Assembly (NCBI GenBank): GCA_964461265.1
Contig: CAYWTS010000009.1
Location: 1-64,000, forward strand
DNA from: CAYWTS01 sp964461265
Lineage (GTDB): Bacteria; Bacteroidota; Ignavibacteria; Tepidaquicellales; OLB5
Direction of reading: 5' to 3'
Length of the DNA stretch: 64,000 bases
Shown here: in pieces, positions 1 through 7,687 of the stretch
Layout of the letters: each line of letters opens with the position of its first letter
How positions within the stretch are numbered: the first letter of the stretch is position 1
Position numbers and translations under genes: made by a program
Notes under the pieces: model-generated
What the model saw: the letters and a program-made list of their open reading frames with translations, nothing else
Database searches by the model: none
What the model was told of the DNA's origin: nothing

Positions 1-5
1 TTCAT
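1..5 (-). CDS. Start of a divergent gene running off the left edge
   Basis: Read on the minus strand, the first bases give GGAG, six bases, then ATGAA, so a Shine-Dalgarno-like site precedes an ATG at positions 5 to 3. Only the first codon and two bases of the second lie inside the window. This suggests a gene divergent from hldD with its promoter in the shared 118 bp spacer. Product unknown. The call rests only on the ribosome-binding site and start codon. Confidence 0.4.
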
Positions 6-111
6 ATTTTTCTCCTTTTTTGATAATTTCCCAAATATAATAGTATTGTTTGGCAAAAGAAATGTCTGTAATAAGTTTTTTTCGATACTTTATTCGGGAA
101 ATAGAAATCAG

Positions 112-119
112 TAATTTTG
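112..119 (+). promoter_or_regulatory. Candidate -7 box of hldD
   Basis: TAATTTTG matches the Bacteroidota -7 consensus TAnnTTTG and ends four bases before the hldD ATG. No clear TTG lies 20 bp upstream, so the -33 half is weak. If used, transcription would start at about the start codon and the message would be nearly leaderless. Confidence 0.35.
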
Positions 120-123
120 TGAT

Positions 124-1116
124 ATGAAGATAATAACAGGCGGAACGGGATTTATAGGCAGTGCAATATGCTGGAAATTAAATCTGCTGGGAATCAAAGA
201 TATTATCCTTGTTGATACTGACTTAAACGGAACAAAAAAAAATAATATCGAAAAGCTTGTATATTCTGATTTTATTGAAAAAGATGAGTTTTTAAAACTT
301 TTAAACAACGATTATTTCGAAGAGGGTGTGGATACTATTTACCACATGGGTGCCTGCAGCTCAACCACCGAACAGGATATGGATTTCCTCATAAGAAATA
401 ATGTTGAGTATTCAAAAACTCTTACGCGGTGGTGTTTGGGGAATAATATTCGTTTTATTTATGCTTCAAGCGGTGCAACATATGGTGACGGCTCGTTAGG
501 GTTTTCAGACAGCCTTGAACTATTACCTAAGCTGCAGCCTCTGAATAAATACGGACTATCAAAACAAATGTTTGATATATGGCTGTTTGAAAATTCTTTG
601 TTCAATCAAGTTGTTGGATTGAAATATTTTAATGTTTTCGGGCCAAACGAAAACCATAAAGGCGAAATGCGTAGTATGGTTAATAAAGCCTTCGGAGAAA
701 TAGCAGGAACAGGTAAGTTAAAACTTTTTAAATCATATAAACAGGAATTTAAAGACGGAGAGCAGAAGCGGGATTTTATATATGTTAAGGATGCTGTTGA
801 AATGACAGTATTTTTCGATAATTCAAATCAAGTCGGTTCAAAAGTTAACGGTTTATTTAATATTGGTTCAGGCAAGGCAAGCACATGGCTGGATATGGCT
901 TATGCACTTTTTAAGGCAATTGGTAAAGAGCCGGAGATAGAATTTATTGAAATGCCTGATAACATAAAAAACCAGTATCAGTATTATACAAGAGCTGAAG
1001 TGAGCAAATTATATAATTCCGGGTATAATAAACCTGTAATGAGTCTCGATAATTCCGTGAGAGATTATGTTGTGAATTATTTGATGAAAAGTGAATATCT
1101 AAAAAGTAATAATTGA
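124..1116 (+). CDS. hldD: ADP-L-glycero-D-manno-heptose-6-epimerase
   Basis: Cytoplasmic SDR-family epimerase that converts ADP-D-glycero- to ADP-L-glycero-D-manno-heptose for the lipopolysaccharide inner core. The Rossmann motif GGTGFIG is at residues 6-12, the family block GACSSTTE near residue 76, and the catalytic pair Y143/K147 in YGLSK. RYFNVFGP-like and RDFIYVKD blocks also fit HldD. Length (330 aa) is usual for the family. The ATG has no obvious Shine-Dalgarno site but a -7 box directly upstream. It stands alone, divergent from a gene off the left edge; a glycosyltransferase lies downstream on the opposite strand. Family assignment is firm. Confidence 0.93.
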   Translation: MKIITGGTGFIGSAICWKLNLLGIKDIILVDTDLNGTKKNNIEKLVYSDFIEKDEFLKLLNNDYFEEGVDTIYHMGACSSTTEQDMDFLIRNNVEYSKTLTRWCLGNNIRFIYASSGATYGDGSLGFSDSLELLPKLQPLNKYGLSKQMFDIWLFENSLFNQVVGLKYFNVFGPNENHKGEMRSMVNKAFGEIAGTGKLKLFKSYKQEFKDGEQKRDFIYVKDAVEMTVFFDNSNQVGSKVNGLFNIGSGKASTWLDMAYALFKAIGKEPEIEFIEMPDNIKNQYQYYTRAEVSKLYNSGYNKPVMSLDNSVRDYVVNYLMKSEYLKSNN

Positions 1117-1129
1117 AAATTTGATAATT

Positions 1130-1152
1130 GTTCCCAAACAGAGTTTGGGAAC
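1130..1152. repeat. Short palindrome GTTCCCAAAC-AGA-GTTTGGGAAC
   Basis: Perfect 10 bp inverted repeat with a 3 nt loop, 13 bp after the hldD stop. A close relative lies at 52222-52244. It has no T-run behind it, so it is more likely a dispersed palindromic repeat than a standard terminator, although it could stop or protect the hldD message. The rest of the spacer to 1332 holds nothing recognisable. Confidence 0.6.
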
Positions 1153-1332
1153 GAGAGGTATTAAAGAATTAGTCAGAAATTATGCCATAAATTATTTTAA
1201 GAAGGATGGGTAATTAAATCCGAAGTGATGTACAATTAAAATTGTAATAATCATCTTATGTAACGCTTATTCTCCGAACGAGCAAATCAGTTTCAGGTTT
1301 TAGATCTCAAGTCTCAGAACTAATATCTCAAA

Positions 1333-2076
1333 TCACCTTACCTGCTCCCATTCTTCACTAATAGCTTTATTCCTAAAAAAGACAGATACTGAATTTTTAG
1401 TCCAATCCCAGAAAACCTTAAGATAACCGTACTTACGGTAACGGCGGGGTGATTCATAAACAACAAGGTCATTCATAAATTTTATTTTTCCTAATTTTCT
1501 TATCCTTCTGTATAAATCATAATCTTCTCCGGCTGCTAGATTTTCGTTATAACCGTTAGCTTTAAAGAAAACATCGCGTTTAATAATGTGGCATTCACCT
1601 CTGCCCATCCCCATACCGAGAGGATTTATTATTCTTACGTATAAGTTGTAAAAGGTATGGTAAATAGTATCTTTCCAAACCTTCTCCTCAGGAAATACGT
1701 GAATGTTGCAGGTAAGTGCAGCTACCAATGGATTGCTTAATTCTTTTAATGTGGCTTCAAAAAATTTTTCAGGTTTTTCTATTCTGGTATCAGCGTTAAA
1801 AAAATAAAAATATTTTCCGCATGCTGCTTTTGCACCTTCGTTTCGTCCGATTGAAATTTTTTGTTTGATACCGGGCGGGTTTTCAATAACTTTATCTGCA
1901 TATTTTTTTGCTGTTTCTAATGTCCGGTCTATGCTTCCGCCATCGGATACAATTAATTCGATACCGAATAAATTTTTAATACGTGTTGTAAACTGAGTGA
2001 GAGTACCGGGAAGAAGCTTTTCTTCGTTTAGGGTTGGAATTATAACACTGATTCGAGGATTGCCGTTGTTATCCAA
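1333..2076 (-). CDS. Family 2 glycosyltransferase
   Basis: GT-A fold glycosyltransferase of 247 aa. The N-terminal SVIIPTLNEE strand, the VSDGGSIDRT block around residue 43 and the NADTR sequence around residue 94 (the DxD position that binds the metal and nucleotide sugar) define family GT2. No transmembrane segment is obvious, so it probably works at the cytoplasmic membrane face. It lies 12 bp downstream of rpmB on the same strand and may be cotranscribed. Donor and acceptor cannot be told from sequence; nearness to hldD makes a surface-glycan role plausible but unproven. Confidence 0.8.
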   Translation of the reverse strand: MDNNGNPRISVIIPTLNEEKLLPGTLTQFTTRIKNLFGIELIVSDGGSIDRTLETAKKYADKVIENPPGIKQKISIGRNEGAKAACGKYFYFFNADTRIEKPEKFFEATLKELSNPLVAALTCNIHVFPEEKVWKDTIYHTFYNLYVRIINPLGMGMGRGECHIIKRDVFFKANGYNENLAAGEDYDLYRRIRKLGKIKFMNDLVVYESPRRYRKYGYLKVFWDWTKNSVSVFFRNKAISEEWEQVR

Positions 2077-2088
2077 GGCAGGGAAGTG

Positions 2089-2325
2089 TTAAGCACCTGC
2101 TTCTTTTCTTTTCTGTTCAGAAATCATCGCAGCGTATCCTTTTTTCTTTAATGTTCTGAGAGCTCGGGTAGATACTTTTAATTTTACAAAACGGTTTTCT
2201 TCGGGAATCCAAATCTTTTTAACCTTTAAATTAGGCAGCTGACGCATTTTAGTACGGTTTTTTGCGTGTGATACGTTATTTCCTGTTAATGGTTTTACAC
2301 CTGTAAGTTCACATACTCTTGACAT
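2089..2325 (-). CDS. rpmB: Large-subunit ribosomal protein L28
   Basis: Basic 78-residue protein starting MSRVCELTG, with the L28 hallmark blocks (TGNNVSHAKNRTKR-like near residue 14, then KKIWIPEENRFVKLKVS, then ALRTLKKKG). It is a structural protein of the 50S subunit. A strong GGAG site precedes the ATG. It follows a 66-residue zinc-ribbon protein by 16 bp, and the two are probably one transcript. Length and sequence are typical. Confidence 0.95.
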   Translation of the reverse strand: MSRVCELTGVKPLTGNNVSHAKNRTKMRQLPNLKVKKIWIPEENRFVKLKVSTRALRTLKKKGYAAMISEQKRKEAGA

Positions 2326-2341
2326 TTTTCTGCTCCTTTAG

Positions 2342-2542
2342 TTAAAGCTCATGATAACAGTTACCGCAAAGCTTAATATTCTTTTCAAGAAATTTCCATG
2401 ATCCCTTCTCGGTTTTCACGGAATTAACCGATTTTGCACTTACTACCTTGGTAGGTTTATTGCAATGCGGACAGTTTATATCCGTAGCTTCTTTACGAGC
2501 CAGTTTAGCAGCTTTTTCGGCAAATGTTTGTGCTTTAGCCAT
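2342..2542 (-). CDS. Small zinc-ribbon protein upstream of L28
   Basis: A 66-residue protein with a basic, Ala/Lys-rich N-terminal helix followed by CPHC (about residues 24-27) and CGNC (about 59-62), a classic pair of zinc knuckles. It is not L33 or another ribosomal protein that I can recognise. Being the first gene of the rpmB operon suggests a ribosome- or RNA-linked role, but this is inference. Function unknown. Confidence 0.7.
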   Translation of the reverse strand: MAKAQTFAEKAAKLARKEATDINCPHCNKPTKVVSAKSVNSVKTEKGSWKFLEKNIKLCGNCYHEL

Positions 2543-2583
2543 TATATTGGTTAAAAATAAATAATTATTAAGTCATTACAATT

Positions 2584-2617
2584 CCCACCCCGCTACAGCG
2601 GTATAAACTTCAGTGGG
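2584..2617. other. Nested hairpin in the leader of the zinc-ribbon/rpmB operon
   Basis: CCCAC (2584-2588) pairs with GTGGG (2613-2617), enclosing CCGCT-AC-AGCGG (2590-2601). It sits about 40 bp upstream of the minus-strand zinc-ribbon gene and 80 bp beyond the end of the DUF2279 gene on the same strand. It could be a weak terminator or a leader structure; there is no adjacent T-run. Confidence 0.35.
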
Positions 2618-2700
2618 TATCAATTCTATTAATGGGTTATTATTATTTCCTTATTAGTTGGAATATTTCTAAAAGAATTACAAAGATACTTTTTTTCAGG

Positions 2701-3690
2701 TTAAAAATAAAGACCGTACCAGATTCCGCTGGGTGAAAAACGAACTGCCGGTGCAGGGAAGTGGTAAAAATTTAAAAGTTTTTTCAGTTTTATTAAGAAA
2801 TCCGATTTACCGGGTAGTTTCGTAATATCCCAATCAAGCGAAATAAACCATTCTCTGTATGCATTTGTTGAGCCCGAAACGTGACTGGCATTTTTTATGC
2901 TCAATCCTACTGCAATTGCAATAAAACTTGGGTAGTATTTTGCATTGATTAGTGATTTTGGAAGGATAATTTCAGGATTAATACTTAACCAGAATGTCAT
3001 GTTAGTATAATCATCAAGAAGGTCATCTGTGTTCTCCACTTTACCTTTAAGCCACTTAGGTTTAAAGCTCCATTTGAAATTTATGTTTTGCATAAACGGA
3101 ACTGCTCTTTGCAGGAAAGGATATAAAGCGCCTGCAAAATTACCCGCCATGTCCACCCAATCGAAGCCCCAGTTTGGTGCGAACCCGTCATTGATTTCAA
3201 TATATGTCTCATAAACCATCGATGTAACAGCACCCCACACAAGTGCTTTATTCGGATTTACTCCTGCCCATTCATAAGCCATAGCCGTTGCTTCGGTAAA
3301 TACATTTGCTGTATAGATATGCGAGGCTTTATCCATATCTCTTGCGTAATATCCGTCTTCGGCAAACTTAAAGTATTTACGCTGTTCCTTCCACCAGGTG
3401 TTTTTGTAATAAATGTGCATCCCCGTAAAAACTCCGGCTCCAACAACACCGAGTATAGTCATTTTCCATGGTACAATTTTATAGCTTTGGTGTTTCGTGT
3501 TCTTTTTAATATCGGTTTTTATAGAATCGTCTTTGAATGTTACATCAGGCGTGATTTCATTTATGAAATAATAATTGGCACTTAATTTATAAAACTGGCT
3601 CTTATCTTTTAGCTGCGGGTATGTGTTGCTGTTATATAAAAGTGTTAAAATAATGACGATAAAATATGAATATTTTTTTGTGTGGTGCAT
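2701..3690 (-). CDS. DUF2279 family envelope protein, copy 2
   Basis: A 329-residue protein with an N-terminal hydrophobic signal (ILTLLYNSNTYPQ), so exported. The central region matches DUF2279 (YfiM-like): a buried AMAYEWAGVNPNKA helix around residue 155, followed by EINDGFAPNWGFDWVDMAGN and a second hydrophobic helix. The C-terminal 100 residues are rich in alternating aromatic and polar residues, which suggests beta structure at the outer membrane. It follows a clear paralogue by 3 bp and the two are cotranscribed. Function of the family is unknown. Confidence 0.75.
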   Translation of the reverse strand: MHHTKKYSYFIVIILTLLYNSNTYPQLKDKSQFYKLSANYYFINEITPDVTFKDDSIKTDIKKNTKHQSYKIVPWKMTILGVVGAGVFTGMHIYYKNTWWKEQRKYFKFAEDGYYARDMDKASHIYTANVFTEATAMAYEWAGVNPNKALVWGAVTSMVYETYIEINDGFAPNWGFDWVDMAGNFAGALYPFLQRAVPFMQNINFKWSFKPKWLKGKVENTDDLLDDYTNMTFWLSINPEIILPKSLINAKYYPSFIAIAVGLSIKNASHVSGSTNAYREWFISLDWDITKLPGKSDFLIKLKKLLNFYHFPAPAVRFSPSGIWYGLYF

Positions 3691-3693
3691 ATT

Positions 3694-4674
3694 TTAATAA
3701 TTTACAATCAATTCGGTTTTATGTTTGTTGAACCTTAAGCCTGGTGCAGGTAAAAACCTGAAATGATTCAGGACATTTTTTAACCAAAGCATAAATTTCG
3801 ACTTACCGGGAATAATTTTTTTCCAGTCGAAATCAAGAGCTAAATAATAATTAGCATAACGGTTATCATAATCTTTATAATTTTTAACTCCATAACCTAA
3901 AGCTATATTTAAGAACTCAGGCCAGAATTTCTTGAGAGATTTTGGCAGAAATTTATGAACACCAATTGATAACCACATTGTTTGCCCGTCATAATCATCA
4001 AGAAAAGCTCCTTGTTTATTACCGCTTCGTAAATCTTCTGACGGATAGTAGCTCCATTTGAAGTTAAACTCCTGTAAGGGTTCCCAGGTCTGCTGAAGTA
4101 CCGGGTACAATGCTCCGAGTATATTTGTAAGTTCATCACCAGGACTGAAACCCCAATCGGAAGCAAAGCCGTCTTCAATTTCGATGTCAGTCATATATGC
4201 TATGCTGAAAGCCGAGCCAAGCCACATCGCAGCTTTAGGTTTAAAACCGCTCCACTCAAATGCACCCTGGTATAAAGCCTGAATAAATGCCCCGTCAAAA
4301 AAATGACCGATTTTATCTGCACTCATTGCATAGTCCCAGTCGTTTTGGAAATGGAATTTACCGCGCTGACCTGACCACCAGGCGTTTTTTTGATAATTAT
4401 GAAGCCATATACCTGCACCTATGGTTACACCGGTTATAAGACCTGTTTTCCATATACTGATTTTGTATTTATCTTTAACTTCCGTATTATCAGATGTTTT
4501 TAACTTAAATTTTTTGTAATGCGGTGTTAAAATTAATGTATCTTTTGGAGAATTAAGCGTATCATTATTTACCTGACTAAATGATGTTCGCGGTAATAAA
4601 CTTAGGAAAAAGATTAAGAGAATTAATATTTCGACAATCTGTTTTAGCATTATTAACTGCCTAATTTTCATCAT
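3694..4674 (-). CDS. DUF2279 family envelope protein, copy 1
   Basis: A 326-residue exported protein (signal peptide ending near SLLPRTSFSQ). It has the DUF2279 core, including DKIGHFFDG, EWSGFKPKAAMWLGS and EIEDGFASDWGFSPGDE, then an aromatic-rich C-terminal part. It aligns end to end with the next gene (shared EDGFA/NDGFA, DWGF, GALYP, FKW blocks), so the pair arose by tandem duplication. This copy keeps the conserved DKxGH stretch, which in copy 2 reads DKASH, so the copies may have diverged in function. Role unknown. Confidence 0.75.
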   Translation of the reverse strand: MMKIRQLIMLKQIVEILILLIFFLSLLPRTSFSQVNNDTLNSPKDTLILTPHYKKFKLKTSDNTEVKDKYKISIWKTGLITGVTIGAGIWLHNYQKNAWWSGQRGKFHFQNDWDYAMSADKIGHFFDGAFIQALYQGAFEWSGFKPKAAMWLGSAFSIAYMTDIEIEDGFASDWGFSPGDELTNILGALYPVLQQTWEPLQEFNFKWSYYPSEDLRSGNKQGAFLDDYDGQTMWLSIGVHKFLPKSLKKFWPEFLNIALGYGVKNYKDYDNRYANYYLALDFDWKKIIPGKSKFMLWLKNVLNHFRFLPAPGLRFNKHKTELIVNY

Positions 4675-4812
4675 ACTTTTATTAACTGCAATACAAAAAT
4701 AGGAGATTTTCTTTTGATTTATTTTTCTTTATTGGTAATGCCTGTATAATCTGTAAAATGGAACAAAGTTTCATAATAAAATGTTTTTCTTTGATATGCA
4801 GATATTATAAAA

Positions 4813-4843
4813 TTGAATTTACAATGATAAAAAAATATCTTTG
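4813..4843 (+). promoter_or_regulatory. Promoter of def (TTG-N20-TATCTTTG)
   Basis: TTG at 4813-4815 and TATCTTTG at 4836-4843 match the Bacteroidota -33/-7 promoter with 20 bp between. The -7 box ends four bases before the def ATG at 4848, so the predicted start site falls on or next to the start codon and no Shine-Dalgarno site fits. The message is predicted to be leaderless. Confidence 0.55.
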
Positions 4844-4847
4844 AATA

Positions 4848-5438
4848 ATGCGGGTACTTCCTATTTATACATATGGTTTTGATATATTAAGAAAGAAAAC
4901 AAAACCGATAACTAAAATAGATGATAAGCTGATTGAACTTGTCGGTAATATGTTTAATACTATGCATAAGGCAAACGGAGTAGGGCTTGCCGCTCCCCAG
5001 GTTGGCATGGATATAGCTCTTACAGTAATTGATATAAGCAAAATAGAGGGTGAAGAAAAGAAGAAACCTCTGACACTTCTTAATCCAAAAATATTAGACA
5101 CTCATGGCTCTATGGTTATGGAAGAAGGATGCCTGAGTATCCCTGCGGTCAGGGCAGAAGTGGAAAGACCTGAGATAGTATATATAGGATATAAAGACCT
5201 TGACCTCAACGAAAAAACAATCGAACTGCACGGTATGTTATCTCGTGTGGCGCAGCACGAAATCGATCATTTAAACGGGGTATTATTCATTGACCATCTG
5301 AATGGTGAAATTAAGAACCTGCTCAAATCGGATTTAAAGAAGATTAAAAAGGGTGAAGCGGAAACTACATACCTTCTTGCAGAATTGAAACCTAAACGCA
5401 AACTAACTTCGAAAGAACTATTCCTGTCAAGAATATAA
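4848..5438 (+). CDS. def: Peptide deformylase
   Basis: Removes the formyl group from nascent N-terminal methionine in the cytoplasm. All three metal/catalytic motifs are present: GVGLAAPQVG at about residues 44-53, EGCLS with metal ligand C95, and HEIDH with H137, E138 and H141. Length of 196 aa is usual. It is followed 52 bp later by fmt, the enzyme that adds the formyl group, an arrangement common in bacteria. Start chosen at the only ATG upstream of the fold; the promoter overlaps it. Confidence 0.95.
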   Translation: MRVLPIYTYGFDILRKKTKPITKIDDKLIELVGNMFNTMHKANGVGLAAPQVGMDIALTVIDISKIEGEEKKKPLTLLNPKILDTHGSMVMEEGCLSIPAVRAEVERPEIVYIGYKDLDLNEKTIELHGMLSRVAQHEIDHLNGVLFIDHLNGEIKNLLKSDLKKIKKGEAETTYLLAELKPKRKLTSKELFLSRI

Positions 5439-5490
5439 ATCTTTTCACTCTCTTTCTCATAACTTACAAGCTGTATGGAGTGATTAACTT

Positions 5491-6426
5491 ATGAAGATAA
5501 TATTCATGGGCACACCCTCATTCGCGCTGGCGCCGCTTCAGCAAATCCTAAATTCAAAACACGAAGTTACAGCAGTTGTTACAGCCAGCGATAAACCCGG
5601 CGGAAGGGGTTTGAAGGTTAGTGAAAGTGTTGTTAAAAAATTCGCACTAAAAAATAATTTAAAAATCCTGCAGCCCGGGAAGCTTAATGATCCTGCTTTT
5701 GCAGGTGCAATCAGGGAATTGAATCCTGACCTGATTGTTGTTGTAGCTTTTAAAATTCTACCAAAAGAAGTTTTTACTATCCCGCGTTTTGGTTCGGTTA
5801 ACCTTCATGCTTCGTTGCTCCCTAAATACAGGGGGGCTGCACCTATTAACTGGGCTATTATTAACGGTGAGTCTAAAACCGGTGTAACCACTTTTTTCCT
5901 GAAAGAAAAAGTTGATACCGGTAATATTATCATGCAGCAGCCATGTGATATAAGCGTTGACGATAATGCCGGTACTTTACATGATAAGCTTTCTGAATTA
6001 GGAGCGGACGTATTAATTTCGACTATCAATAAGATTGAAATGACAAATGGTAATGTTCAGGTTTATTTGCAGGATAATAAGTCTGCGACAAATGCTCCAA
6101 AGATAACACCTGAACTTTGCCATATTGATTGGAACAAAAATTCTGTCGAAATACATAATCTCATACGGGGTTTATCACCTTATCCTGCAGCTTTCTCTAT
6201 AATGAATAATAAGAGAATAAAAATACTTAAATCAAAAATAGAAAAAGAAATTTATTTTGAGAACGAAATTCCCGGCGTTGTGAAACGAATTAATAACAAA
6301 TTATTTGTTAAAACAGGGGATTCATCGCTTGAAATTACTGAGATACAAATGGAAGGTAAAAAAAGACTGACAACCACGGATTTTTTGAAAGGTTACACAA
6401 TCAAACCAAACTTACAATTCTGTTAA
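5491..6426 (+). CDS. fmt: Methionyl-tRNA formyltransferase
   Basis: Transfers a formyl group from 10-formyl-tetrahydrofolate to initiator Met-tRNA. The N-terminal Rossmann-like domain begins MKIIFMGTPSFA. The catalytic region shows NLHASLLPKYRGAAPI near residue 107 (the Asn and His of the formyltransferase active site) and the C-terminal OB-like domain follows from about residue 205. At 311 aa it is full length. It pairs functionally with def upstream and is probably in the same transcript. Confidence 0.95.
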   Translation: MKIIFMGTPSFALAPLQQILNSKHEVTAVVTASDKPGGRGLKVSESVVKKFALKNNLKILQPGKLNDPAFAGAIRELNPDLIVVVAFKILPKEVFTIPRFGSVNLHASLLPKYRGAAPINWAIINGESKTGVTTFFLKEKVDTGNIIMQQPCDISVDDNAGTLHDKLSELGADVLISTINKIEMTNGNVQVYLQDNKSATNAPKITPELCHIDWNKNSVEIHNLIRGLSPYPAAFSIMNNKRIKILKSKIEKEIYFENEIPGVVKRINNKLFVKTGDSSLEITEIQMEGKKRLTTTDFLKGYTIKPNLQFC

Positions 6427-6491
6427 AACCTCTTTTTTTGACCTAAACTTAACTGATTTTAAAAATAACTATTTTAAGTATTACATAGCTA

Positions 6492-6522
6492 TTGACAAAA
6501 CCTTTTTGGTATATTATTTTTG
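6492..6522 (+). promoter_or_regulatory. Promoter of the TrmB-family gene (TTG-N20-TATTTTTG)
   Basis: TTG at 6492-6494 (within TTGACA) and TATTTTTG at 6515-6522, exactly 20 bp apart. The predicted start site falls inside the palindrome that follows. Confidence 0.6.
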
Positions 6523-6542
6523 CTGTAGTTTATAACTACAGC
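6522..6542. promoter_or_regulatory. Perfect palindrome, candidate operator
   Basis: GCTGTAGTT-TAT-AACTACAGC is a perfect 9 bp inverted repeat with a 3 bp centre, 21 bp in all. It starts on the last base of the -7 box and ends 13 bp before the TTG start of the regulator gene. Position at the transcription start is ideal for repression, so autoregulation by the TrmB-like protein is the simplest reading. A hairpin role in the RNA is the alternative. Confidence 0.6.
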
Positions 6543-6555
6543 AATATTACAGTAT

Positions 6556-7416
6556 TTGGCTCAAAATTTGATAGATAAGTTAAAAAGCATAGGCTTTAAA
6601 GAATACGAAGCGAAGGTTTTCCTGGTATTATTAAAAGGTAAACCAATGAGTGCGTCCGAAATAGCCAAAGAATCCGGGGTGATTCGCAATTCTATTTACG
6701 ATGTCCTAAAAACATTCGTAGATAAGGGTTATTGTAATGAAATTGAAACAAATACAATTTTAAAATACCAGATTATTGATCCGCAAGTTATCCTTGATAA
6801 GTTAATAGGTGATTACAATACCCGGCATAAATCAACCGTAGCAGCTTTAAAAGATACATTTAGTGAACTGCAGGTATTATATAAAACAGATGTTGAAAGA
6901 GCTGAATTATATGAAACAAATATTCAATTATTACGCGGATTCAATAAACACAGAGCTGCAAAACATGTAGATATTTTTAAGAATTCTGATAGTGAAGTAC
7001 TTGGAATGTTTAAATTAAAAGGTCTTGTAACCGAAGAAGTAAATGATATTTCCAGACGTTTTATTGAGAATGGTGGAGTTTTGAAGTCAATATATCATAT
7101 TTCACTGGATTTTAAGATTATGAAAGAGGGCATTCCTCAGAAAGCTTCGAATGATGATTTAATAAGATTGTGCGAATTTTTCGAAAGCCAAGGAGAGCAA
7201 ATACGTCTTTCTGAAATGAATATCCCAAATATAACGGTATTTGATAGAAATATTGTGTTTATAAATCTTGTGGATAAAAACATACCAAAAAATAAACAAG
7301 CTGACATAATAGTTCAGAATAAAGATTTTGCTGAAAATATGAGCGATCTTTTTGAGTATTATTGGCAAAATTCACTCTCAATTAACGATTTTAAGAATAA
7401 AATTAGGAAAAATTAA
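6556..7416 (+). CDS. TrmB-family transcriptional regulator
   Basis: A 286-residue DNA-binding protein. Residues 8-80 form a winged helix-turn-helix typical of TrmB (IGFKEYEAKVFLVLLKG, then SASEIAKESGVIRNSIYDVLKTFVDKGY). Residues 85-115 look like a coiled-coil linker, and the rest is a PLD-like effector domain as in sugar-sensing TrmB proteins. TTG is used as the start because the next in-frame ATG (6646) would remove half the helix-turn-helix. A palindrome sits at its promoter. The ligand is unknown. A 26-codon membrane peptide gene follows after one base. Confidence 0.82.
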   Translation: MAQNLIDKLKSIGFKEYEAKVFLVLLKGKPMSASEIAKESGVIRNSIYDVLKTFVDKGYCNEIETNTILKYQIIDPQVILDKLIGDYNTRHKSTVAALKDTFSELQVLYKTDVERAELYETNIQLLRGFNKHRAAKHVDIFKNSDSEVLGMFKLKGLVTEEVNDISRRFIENGGVLKSIYHISLDFKIMKEGIPQKASNDDLIRLCEFFESQGEQIRLSEMNIPNITVFDRNIVFINLVDKNIPKNKQADIIVQNKDFAENMSDLFEYYWQNSLSINDFKNKIRKN

Positions 7417-7417
7417 T

Positions 7418-7498
7418 ATGGATTATAGAATAAACTATACCTTAAAAGGCATTATAGGTTTATTTGTGGCATTTATTGTACTTTTACTAATACTTTAA
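7418..7498 (+). CDS. 26-residue single-span membrane peptide
   Basis: ATG at 7418 begins one base after the stop of the TrmB-like gene, with AGGAAA seven bases upstream as a ribosome-binding site. The peptide starts MDYRINYTLKG and ends in 15 strongly hydrophobic residues (IIGLFVAFIVLLLIL), so it is a predicted tail-anchored or signal-less membrane microprotein. Too short for homology assignment. Translational coupling to the regulator is inferred from spacing. Confidence 0.5.
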   Translation: MDYRINYTLKGIIGLFVAFIVLLLIL

Positions 7499-7654
7499 AA
7501 AAAGTAACAAATTTATAGTACAGTTTTGCCCGTTCAAGTAGTAAAACAATTGATAATTCTGCTGTTTTTACTGTTACTTTTACTCTTATAAAATTCATTA
7601 TTAGAGTTAGTGAATTGTATTAAAAATTTAGTTATATAGTGTTAAATAATATAT

Positions 7655-7662
7655 TATATTTG
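7655..7662 (+). promoter_or_regulatory. Candidate -7 box of the first T9SS cargo gene
   Basis: TATATTTG matches TAnnTTTG and lies 33 bp before the ATG, with AGGAGG at 7676-7680 in between. The -33 position holds TTA, not TTG, so support is partial. Unlike def and hldD this gene has a real leader and a strong Shine-Dalgarno site. Confidence 0.35.
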
Positions 7663-7687
7663 TGAGAATATTTAAGGAGGATATAAA

